Positions 46,040-53,900 of a stretch of DNA of 64,000 nt are shown piece by piece; position 1 is the stretch's first letter; every line of letters begins with the position of its first letter. A program made the translations under genes and the position numbers. This DNA comes from Microbulbifer sp. SAOS-129_SWC (lineage in GTDB: Bacteria > Pseudomonadota > Gammaproteobacteria > Pseudomonadales > Cellvibrionaceae), in the NCBI RefSeq assembly GCF_039696035.1, contig NZ_CP155567.1, positions 62,001 to 126,000 on the forward strand. Direction: 5' to 3'. Under the pieces are notes generated by a model. The model was not told the origin of the DNA and did not search any database. It worked only from the letters and a program-made list of their open reading frames with translations.

Positions 46040-47056
46040 TCAGCGCAGGTGCTGATCAAAGAAAGCAATCATATCGTCCAGGGTATCCGGCGCGTCTTTG
46101 GCAAAACAGTTACCGAGGTATTTATTACAGCCACTGTCCAGAAACGCGTGGTTTTTGCCCGGGTAGATCTTGAAGGTGATGGGCTGGCCGGCCGCGCGCA
46201 TCTTGTCCACAAACTGCTTCACTGCTGCCGGTGGTATGGTCTTGTCTTCACTGCCGACAAACGCAAGGGTGGGCGGTAGCTGGTCGTCGGATCGTGCCGG
46301 GATCAGGTACAGCGGGGACACGGCGCGGTAGTAATCGGGGTTGGCCTGTGCCGTTATGCCGTCACCAAATAGACCGCGCGCACTGACGCCGCCGAGCTTC
46401 CAGAAGATATTGTCCGGCGATTCAAAGCCGTGTTGCGCCTCGCTGTAAAGGTCGAAGGCACCGTAGCTGAGCACGGCCGCCTGTACCGCCAGGCCGTCTT
46501 CCGCCGCCACCTGCTCGGCGGTCTTGCCCGCAGGCAGGTAGGTGGGCTTGAATCCGCGCGGCTCATTGCGAAACCCCTGGCTGCTGAGGCGCCGGCCGGC
46601 GGTCAGGACCATCGCACTCAGATGCCCGCCGGCGCTGTCGCCGGTGATCCCCACTTCGGTCGGATCGCCGCCGTAGTCGTCGATATGTTCCTTGACCCAC
46701 AGCACGCCGCCGAACACGTCCTCGACGATCTCGTTCATGGTCGTGCGGTTGTGGTTATCACCGAGCAGCCGATAGTTCAGGTTGGCCACGACGAAGTTGC
46801 CGTGTTCCGCCAGGTAGCGGGCGGCGGAATCCATGATGTGGTTGTCGTTAATCAGCCAGCCGCCGCCGTGTACCATCACCACTACGGGGAGGCGGCCGCC
46901 GTCGCTCTGCGGCGTGTAGATATCCATCGTCAGTGTCTTGGCGGCGGTTTGCGCCCAGGGGATATCCTTGTGTACCTGGATTGGATGCGCGTGGTCGGCG
47001 GCGCACAGCGGGCCGGCGAACATCGCCAGCAGGGACATCAATAGAATACGGAACAT
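46040..47056 (-). CDS. Secreted alpha/beta hydrolase, carboxylesterase type
   Basis: A 338-residue exported esterase of the hormone-sensitive-lipase-like fold: signal peptide (AGPLCAAD), oxyanion motif VHGGGW, nucleophile elbow GDSAGG, acidic residue near SEDKTIP and histidine in GKNHAF. Two late cysteines (GCNKYLGNC) probably form a disulfide. It likely cleaves small acyl esters in the periplasm; substrate unknown. Divergent from cbpA. Confidence 0.85.
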   Translation of the reverse strand: MFRILLMSLLAMFAGPLCAADHAHPIQVHKDIPWAQTAAKTLTMDIYTPQSDGGRLPVVVMVHGGGWLINDNHIMDSAARYLAEHGNFVVANLNYRLLGDNHNRTTMNEIVEDVFGGVLWVKEHIDDYGGDPTEVGITGDSAGGHLSAMVLTAGRRLSSQGFRNEPRGFKPTYLPAGKTAEQVAAEDGLAVQAAVLSYGAFDLYSEAQHGFESPDNIFWKLGGVSARGLFGDGITAQANPDYYRAVSPLYLIPARSDDQLPPTLAFVGSEDKTIPPAAVKQFVDKMRAAGQPITFKIYPGKNHAFLDSGCNKYLGNCFAKDAPDTLDDMIAFFDQHLR

Positions 47057-47070
47057 GTGGCTCAGTCGTG

Positions 47071-47102
47071 TTGTAGAGTTATAGGAACTCTTGACTCTAC
47101 AA
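47071..47102. promoter_or_regulatory. Inverted repeat between the esterase and cbpA
   Basis: TTGTAGAGT (47071-47079) and ACTCTACAA (47094-47102) are perfect 9-base arms separated by 14 bases, with an inner AGAGTT/AACTCT dyad. It lies 15 bases before the esterase start and could be a divergent operator or a leader hairpin. Confidence 0.4.
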
Positions 47103-47188
47103 ACCGCGTCCGCCGGACGCCAGTTTCGTTGTTGGCGGGCGCAAAGTGGGACACTGGACGGCGGTAGGGAGAAAGGATTCCGCGGCCT

Positions 47189-48166
47189 ATGGAATACAAG
47201 GACTACTACAAAGTACTCGGCCTCGAGCGCAGCGCCGCCCAGGACGAGATCAAGCGCGCCTACCGCAAGCTGGCGCGCAAATACCATCCCGATGTGAGCA
47301 AGGAAGACGACGCCGAGGAGCGCTTCAAGGAGGTCAACGAGGCCTACGAGGTGCTCAAGGATCCGGAGAAGCGCGCCGCGTACGATCAGCTTGGCGGCGC
47401 CTACCAGTCCGGGCAGGAATTCCGCCCGCCGCCGGGCTGGGATCAGGGTTTCGAGTTCCACGGTGGCGGCTACACCGAGGCCAATCCGGAGGCGTTCAGC
47501 GATTTCTTCGAGAGCCTGTTCGGGCGCGGCGGTTTCGGGCACGCCCCGGGAGGGGAATTCGGCGGCGCGCGGGGATTTGCTGGCGGCCGCCAGTTTCACG
47601 CCCACGGCGACAACACTTACGCCAGGATCGCCATCAACATCGAAGACAGTTACCGCGGCGCCACCCGCCAGATCACGCTCAAGCACTCGGTGCTGGGTGC
47701 CGACGGCCGCCCGCAGATCCAGGAGCGCAAGCTCAATGTGAAGATTCCCCGGGGCGTTACCGAGGGCCAGCAAATCCGCCTGGCCGGGCAGGGCGAGCCG
47801 GGCATCGGCGAGGGCAAACACGGCGATCTCTACCTGGAAATCAGCTTCAATCCGCACCCGCTGTATCGCGCCGAGGGCAAGACGGTGTACCTGGATCTGC
47901 GTCTCGCGCCCTGGGAGGCGGCGCTCGGTGCCAAGGTGCAGGTGCCGACGCCGGACGGCCCGGTCCATCTGACCATCCCGCCCAACAGCAAGAATGGCGG
48001 CAAATTGCGCCTGAAGGGCCGCGGCATTCCGGCGAAGACCCCCGGGGACCTGTACGCGGTACTGGATATCGTCACGCCGCCGGCCGACACCGACGCCCAT
48101 AAAGAAGCCTACCGCCAGTTCAGCCAGGCATTTGAATTCAACCCGCGCGCGGGCATGGGAGGCTAG
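47189..48166 (+). CDS. cbpA: Curved DNA-binding protein / DnaJ-like co-chaperone CbpA
   Basis: A 325-residue type II J-domain protein. The J domain (1-70) has the HPD motif in [10 protein letters not shown]; a glycine- and phenylalanine-rich linker (about 75-135) and two C-terminal beta-barrel domains follow. There is no zinc-finger CxxC domain, which separates it from DnaJ. It stimulates DnaK and can bind curved DNA. Its dedicated inhibitor cbpM follows after two bases. Confidence 0.93.
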   Translation: MEYKDYYKVLGLERSAAQDEIKRAYRKLARKYHPDVSKEDDAEERFKEVNEAYEVLKDPEKRAAYDQLGGAYQSGQEFRPPPGWDQGFEFHGGGYTEANPEAFSDFFESLFGRGGFGHAPGGEFGGARGFAGGRQFHAHGDNTYARIAINIEDSYRGATRQITLKHSVLGADGRPQIQERKLNVKIPRGVTEGQQIRLAGQGEPGIGEGKHGDLYLEISFNPHPLYRAEGKTVYLDLRLAPWEAALGAKVQVPTPDGPVHLTIPPNSKNGGKLRLKGRGIPAKTPGDLYAVLDIVTPPADTDAHKEAYRQFSQAFEFNPRAGMGG

Positions 48167-48168
48167 CG

Positions 48169-48480
48169 ATGCAATCGGACAATAACCCGGATATCACCTT
48201 ACTGGATGAAGAGAGCGAGCTGACCCTGGGCGAACTGTGCCGCGCCTGCGGTATTCCCGCGGACCGGATTCTGGCGCTGGTGGAAGAGGGCATCATCGAG
48301 CCGCGCGGTACGGTGCAGGCGCGCTGGCGATTCAGCGGCATCTGCGTGCGCCGGGTGCGGCGCGTCTATCACCTGCAGCGGGATCTGGGCGTGAACCTGG
48401 CCGGCGCCGCACTGGCGATACAGCTGCTCGAGGAGCTAGAGCAGCTGCGCGCGCACCTGGCGCGGCTGGAGCGCAAGTAG
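48169..48480 (+). CDS. cbpM: Chaperone modulator CbpM
   Basis: A 103-residue MerR-like helix-turn-helix protein that binds the CbpA J domain and blocks its co-chaperone activity. Family features are TLGELCRACGI, a VEEGIIEPRG loop, WRFSG...RVRRVYHLQRDLGVNLAGAALAIQLLEEL. Placed directly downstream of cbpA, as in Escherichia coli. Confidence 0.9.
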   Translation: MQSDNNPDITLLDEESELTLGELCRACGIPADRILALVEEGIIEPRGTVQARWRFSGICVRRVRRVYHLQRDLGVNLAGAALAIQLLEELEQLRAHLARLERK

Positions 48481-48495
48481 CGCGCAGGGCCAAGG

Positions 48496-49479
48496 TTACT
48501 GGGTGGCGGCGCGCGTAATGTGGGTGAACAGATAGGCATTGTAAGCGATATAGGACAACAGCAGCAGCGCGCCCTCCCAGCGGTTGATGCGCCCCTCGCC
48601 GCGGAAACCGTAGGCGAATATGAACAGTGCCACGGTCATGCCGACCACGGTGGGCCAGTCCCGCGTCAGCACCTCCGACGGGACGCCGGACATGGGCGCA
48701 ATGGCGCCGGCGATACCGACCACCGCCAGCAGGTTGAACATATTCGAGCCCACCACGTTGCCGATGGCGATATCGTGCTCGCCCTTGCGCGCCGCGATAA
48801 CGGTGGCAGCCAGTTCCGGCAGCGAGGTGCCCAGCGCGACGATGGTAAGGCCGATGACCAGGTCGCTGACTCCCAGTGCGTGGGCGATGGTGACCGCACC
48901 CCACACCAGAATGCGCGAGCTGACCAGCAGCAGCGCCAGGCCGACCACCACCCAGAAGAGCGCGCGACCGAGGCTCATCTCGTGCGTCTGCAGCTCGCCG
49001 GCCATCTCACCTTCCAGCACATCCCCCTTGCCACGCAGCGCCGAGACGATCGACCAGCCGATCAGGCCGAAGAAGCCGGCCAGCAGTACCAGTGCCTCCC
49101 AGCGCGCCAGCTGACCGTCCCACAGGAAGGCACCGGTCAGGCAGCTGATCGCCAGCAGCAGGGGCAGTTCCTTGCGCACGATCTTCGAGTGCACGCTGAG
49201 CGGGATCATGATCGCGGTGGCACCGAGGATCAGGCCGGTGTTGGCAATATTGGAACCGTAGGCGTTGCCCAGTGCCAGGCCGGGACTGCCGTCCAGCGCC
49301 GCCATCGCGGACACCACCATCTCCGGCGCCGAGGTGCCGAAGCCGACGATCACCATGCCGATCAGCAGCGGTGGCATACCCGCGTGCCCGGCGGTGGCCG
49401 CGGCCCCCTCGACGAAGCGGTCGGCGCTCCAGACCAGCAGGGCGAAACCGGCGATGATGGCGAGCAGGGCGAGTAGCAT
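48496..49479 (-). CDS. Calcium/sodium antiporter (CaCA family, YrbG-like)
   Basis: A 327-residue, ten-helix cation exchanger with the two alpha repeats of the CaCA superfamily: GFGTSAPEMVVS in the first half and ALGTSLPELAAT in the second, in inverted topology; both contain the ion-binding glutamate. It exchanges calcium or other cations for sodium or protons across the inner membrane. It is convergent with cbpM. Confidence 0.92.
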   Translation of the reverse strand: MLLALLAIIAGFALLVWSADRFVEGAAATAGHAGMPPLLIGMVIVGFGTSAPEMVVSAMAALDGSPGLALGNAYGSNIANTGLILGATAIMIPLSVHSKIVRKELPLLLAISCLTGAFLWDGQLARWEALVLLAGFFGLIGWSIVSALRGKGDVLEGEMAGELQTHEMSLGRALFWVVVGLALLLVSSRILVWGAVTIAHALGVSDLVIGLTIVALGTSLPELAATVIAARKGEHDIAIGNVVGSNMFNLLAVVGIAGAIAPMSGVPSEVLTRDWPTVVGMTVALFIFAYGFRGEGRINRWEGALLLLSYIAYNAYLFTHITRAATQ

Positions 49480-49870
49480 TTGGCATCCTATTGTTCAGTG
49501 GCATACCCGGGCACGCACTGCCGTCGGGAACTGCCGGGTCAAGTTATGGCGCGACAGGCTGTGAGTGTAGGACCAACAGCCAGTACGGCGCCATAAGGGC
49601 AAGCGATTGTACCGGCTCCGCCGGGTTCAGAAAACGCTCCGCGGCCACCGGACTGCGTGGAGGGCCGGCGCAAGTCAGTTTCGCCGGCGGCGGCTCAGCG
49701 CGATAACCGCATGGCAATGCCCGTTGCCTGCGGCGGTATCAAAAGAGAATGGCCGCGGCGCAATAGCGAGCGGCATCGGATCCACTGTGCCCTGACCAGC
49801 GGCGCTGAGAGTGCCCGGGCGGCACTGTACCGGCCCATAAACAATTGTCCTTGATTTCCTCAGTCTCAGA

Positions 49871-49897
49871 TTCGAATCGGCGAACTACTTCTATAAT
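49871..49897 (+). promoter_or_regulatory. Candidate promoter of the methyltransferase-NRPS operon
   Basis: TTCGAA (49871-49876), 15 bases, TATAAT (49892-49897), in the only strongly AT-rich part of the region. The spacing is short for sigma-70, so it is tentative. Confidence 0.4.
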
Positions 49898-49966
49898 TTT
49901 TGCTTAGTCGCAGGGCGCCAGTGATCGGCGGAGTAAATGCCGGTGGCAAAAAATGGCAACGCCCCC

Positions 49967-50009
49967 GGCTCGGGTTTCAATCGGGTGCAGAGGGCCGAGC
50001 CAAACTCGG
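49967..50009 (+). promoter_or_regulatory. Mutually exclusive hairpins in the leader of the NRPS operon
   Basis: GGCTCGG (49967-49973) can pair with CCGAGCC (49995-50001), but CCGAG (49995-49999) can instead pair with CTCGG (50005-50009) as a tight five-base-loop hairpin. Competing stems in a leader are a hallmark of attenuation or ligand-sensing RNA, but no T-run follows and it matches no riboswitch class I know. Confidence 0.3.
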
Positions 50010-50102
50010 TCACTCACACACGGGAAAGATAAAGAAGCGCCAAGCCCTGGAAGTACAGGACGTCATTCAGCGCAAGAATCGAAAGGGACAAACTGAATAA
50101 AA

Positions 50103-50912
50103 ATGGAGAATTCAACTCGCCTCAGAAATATGTTGCGGCACGTAAAGCATTGGTTTGTTGTAAAAACGACGCCGCGCAAGAATCGTGTCTACACGCAGTT
50201 CTACCGGTTTCCGCATCAGTACCAGGCTCTGGTGGAACGGGTGATTCCTGAACTGGAGCGGAGCGGAAAGAAGTCGATCCGTATCGTGGTCTTCGCCTGC
50301 TGCAGCGGCGCCGAGCCCATCTCCCTATCCTACATTTTGAAAAAACACTTCCCGCAGCTTCGCTATGAAATCCTCGCGTTTGACATAGTGGAAGACGTGA
50401 TCGAGCGGGCAAGAGATCCTGTCTACAGCCACGAAACGGTTTATCAGGGGCCATTTGTCACGCAGGCGTTCGTCGAGGATACGTTCGACAAGGTCGGCGA
50501 TGAATACCGGGTAAAACCGGAGATTATGCAGCCGATAAAATTCGCCGTGGGCAATATGCTTGACCTTGATTTTATCGCCAGCCTGGGAAAGGCCGACCTC
50601 GTCTTTGCCCAGAATGTGCTTTTTCACCTGCCGGCAGCCGATGCCAGGCGGGCCTTCTCCTACCTCAATACGCTACTGACTCCAGAATCCGTACTGTTTA
50701 TCAACGGCATGGATATGGACATGCGCGTGAAAATGACCAAGAAATTCTCGCTGTCGCCCATCGATTACCTCATCGAGGAGATACACAATGATGCGCGTGT
50801 CGATCGCGGCAGCGGCTGGGCGGGAGCCTATTGGGGCAGAAAACCCTTCAGCCGCCGCTCCAGGGAATGGATGCGGGAACACTGCACGATTTACAGCAAG
50901 GCCAGAACATGA
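50103..50912 (+). CDS. CheR-like SAM-dependent methyltransferase coupled to the NRPS
   Basis: A 269-residue methyltransferase with a CheR-like Rossmann domain: VVFACCSGAEPISLSYIL is the SAM-binding motif I region (GxG replaced by CSGAEP, as in CheR), LAFDIVEDVIERAR is motif II, and ADLVFAQNVLFHLPAADARRAF is the CheR-like motif IV/V. It lacks the usual CheR N-terminal helical receptor-binding domain and no chemotaxis gene is near. The TGA overlaps the ATG of the NRPS (ATGA), so it probably methylates an NRPS intermediate or product; that is inference. Confidence 0.75.
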   Translation: MENSTRLRNMLRHVKHWFVVKTTPRKNRVYTQFYRFPHQYQALVERVIPELERSGKKSIRIVVFACCSGAEPISLSYILKKHFPQLRYEILAFDIVEDVIERARDPVYSHETVYQGPFVTQAFVEDTFDKVGDEYRVKPEIMQPIKFAVGNMLDLDFIASLGKADLVFAQNVLFHLPAADARRAFSYLNTLLTPESVLFINGMDMDMRVKMTKKFSLSPIDYLIEEIHNDARVDRGSGWAGAYWGRKPFSRRSREWMREHCTIYSKART

Positions 50913-53900
50913 ACGTTGCCGACAAGTTAGCGCGCGATGGTGAGGGATTTACGCTCGCCGAGACAGAGCAGTCCGTTGCCGCCAGATTTGAAAAGCAAGT
51001 ACAAATTCACGGCGAGCGCCTCGCCGTCACCGACGCGAATGCCTCGCTGAGCTACGACGCGCTAAACCAGCTCGCCAACCGCATGGCCCGGCAGATTCTC
51101 GCACTTGTGCCCGCGTCGGAACCGGCCAGGGTAGCCATCTACCTGGAGAAGGGGATTCAATACGTCGCGGCAGTTCTCGCCGTGTTGAAATGTGGTCACG
51201 CCTATGTGCCGATAGACCCCGAATTTCCCGCGGCCCGGAACCAGTATATTTACGGCCAGTCCGAGGCGGCGCTGCTGTTGAGTAACGGCACCAACCGCCA
51301 GGGGGCACAGGCGCTGGCGGGAACGCAAACACAGATACTCGATCTGGATAACGTGGGGGAAAATACCTCCAGCGAAAATCTCGATCTGGAGATATCGCCG
51401 GACGCACTGGCCTACATCATCTATACCTCGGGGTCCACCGGCCGGCCCAAAGGCGTGATGCAAAACCAGCGCAATGTCCTGCACGGCTGCATGCGGCGCA
51501 GCAACCTGCAGAAGGTCACCGCCGAAGACCGCATGACCCTGTTTTATTCTTTCAGTGTAATCGCGTCGGTTTATTGCATGTTCGGCGCGCTGCTGAATGG
51601 GGCCTCGCTGTTCCCGTATGACATTCAGGTCGAGGGCGTGGATAAACTCGCGGGTTGGTTGAAATCGCGCGGTATCACCATCTACCACTCGGTCGCATCG
51701 GTATTTCGCCAGTTCGCCAGGTGCTATAGCGATTCCAGCGCGGTGTTCGATATCCGGCTGGTCACCTTTGGCGGCGAGCGGGTACTGACCAGCGATGTTG
51801 CTCTGGCGCGCCGCGTGTTTTCGCGCAATATCGAATTCTACACCGGCCTCGGCTCCACCGAGACGGGCACCATGCGATATTTCCATATCGGTCCGGAAAC
51901 GGAAATCGATGCGGAGGTTGTCCCGATAGGTTATCCGGTGGAAGGGGTCGACATTCAGTTGCTCGACGAGCAGGGGCGGGAAGTCGCCGCGGGTGAGATT
52001 GGCGAAATAACCGTACGCAGCCGCTACATCACCCTGGGTTACTGGAAAAATCCGCAAGCCACGGCCAAGACCTTGAGCACGGATCCGCGCGACCCGCAAA
52101 CGCGAATTTACCGCACCGGCGACCTGGGGCAACTCGATCCCGACGGCCTGCTGCACCACCGCGGCAGAAAAGACTTCCAGGTAAAAATACGCGGTTTCCG
52201 CGTGGAGACCAGCGAAGTCGAGGCGCACCTGATCGATCACCCGGATATTGCCGAGGCGGTAGCGGTGGCCAGGGATATCAACAACGAAACCCAGCTGGTG
52301 GCGTATATCGTCATCGAGCCGGGGCGCGAACTCTCGGTACAGCAACTGCGCAACTACCTGCGCGAGCGGCTCAACTACTACATGATCCCGACCGTATACG
52401 TGCGCCAGGAAAGGCTACCCAAGACGCCAAACAACAAGGTCGATCGCAACGCACTGCCGCCGCCGGATAGCAGCAACGAACTCTCCTGCACGGAACTGGT
52501 CAATCCGCGCAGCAAAACAGAGGCCTATCTGGTCAAATTCTGCCGCGAGCTGCTGAATCGCGGTGCAGTGGGCGTCAACCAGAACTTCTTCGATCTCGGC
52601 GGCCACTCACTGACCGCCACGCAACTGCTGGCGAGGATCAATGAACGGTTCTCGGTAAACCTGACCATGCGCCACATCTTTGCGGCGCCTAACCTGGAAT
52701 CCCTGGCTGCAGTGATCGACAGCGCCGAACCGGACGCCGAGGCGCAGGGAGCAATCACCCTGCAGCGTGCCCCTGCCGACGGGCGCCTGCCGGTGAGCGC
52801 TGCGCAGCGCAGGATGTGGCTTGCGGCCAAGCTGTACGGCAACAACGCGGTCTACAACATTTCCAATACGGTTTACCTGGAAGGGGATCTCAACATACCC
52901 GCGCTGGAACGTGCGTTGAGCACAATCGTCGAGCGCCATGCAATCCTCAGAACCTGCTTTCCCGCGGATGAAGAGGGCCCCTGGCAACAGGTGCTACCCG
53001 CCGAAACAATCCCGCTGGAAACCGTCGATCTCTGCCCGGTAGATCCGGATACCGCTATCGATTCCGCGCAGGTACTGTCGATCTGCCGAAAGCTGCTGGA
53101 TGAACAACAGAACCTGGCGACCGGGCCGCTGTTCCGTCGTGCGCTGATTCGGCTGGGCGAAAGGAAGTTCATCCTCGCGCTGGTCTTCAACCACATCATC
53201 TACGATAACATCTGGTCGTCCGGGATCTTCTTCCGCGAGCTGGCGCATCTCTATGCCGGCTTCGCGCGGGGGGTGGCCGTCGACCTGCCGGCACTGGAAT
53301 TTCAGTTCGCGGATTACGCGTTCTGTGAGCAGCGAAGCCTCGGCAGCGCCGTGTATGAACGGCAATTGGCTTACTGGCAGTCGCAGCTGGCGGACGCACC
53401 GGCAGTACTCGATTTTCCATCGGATCGGCCGCGTCCGGATTCACCGGATTCAGCCGGTGGCCATGTCAGATTCAAGCTGCCGGCGTCACAGTGGGCAGCA
53501 GTTCAGTCGTTTGCACAGCACGAAGGGGCCACGAATTTTATGCTGCTTGTGGCGGTGTGGCAGCTGTTGTTGCACCGCTACACCCAGCAGGATGACATTC
53601 TGGTCGGAACGCCGACCGGCAGGCGCCACCACACAAAAACCGAAGCGATGATCGGGTTGTTTATCAATACGCTTACCCTGCGCACGGATTTCTCCGGGCA
53701 GCCGAGCTTCCGCGAGCTGCTCAGGCGGCTGCGCGGTGTCACCATCGATGCGTTTTCCAACGATCAGGTGCCATTTGAGGAGGTGGTGGCCAGAATCAAT
53801 CCGCCCAGGGATTCCAGGTTGTCGCCATTCTTCCAGTATCTGTTCATACACCGGAAAATTACCGGAAAGCGCTGGCAGTTACCGGGGCTGAAGACTGCAC

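Larger units (their letters stand above)
49480..50102. other. Long intergenic region before the methyltransferase/NRPS operon
   Basis: About 620 bases with no supported gene; short reading frames in it have no domain or ribosome-site support. The first 370 bases are GC-rich and featureless. From about 49840 it becomes AT-rich and carries a TATAAT (49892-49897, TTCGAA 15 bases upstream), followed by about 200 bases of possible transcribed leader with overlapping inverted repeats. Confidence 0.6.

Noticed and set aside
49728..49740. ops-like element GGCGGTATC upstream of the second NRPS
   Set aside because: Matches only part of the ops consensus (GGCGGTAG...), and there is no JUMPStart context.
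49491..50100. Several short frames before the methyltransferase gene
   Set aside because: No start-site support; the region looks like a promoter and leader.
49898..50102. c-di-GMP (GEMM) riboswitch in the NRPS operon leader
   Set aside because: The conserved GEMM core sequences are not present.
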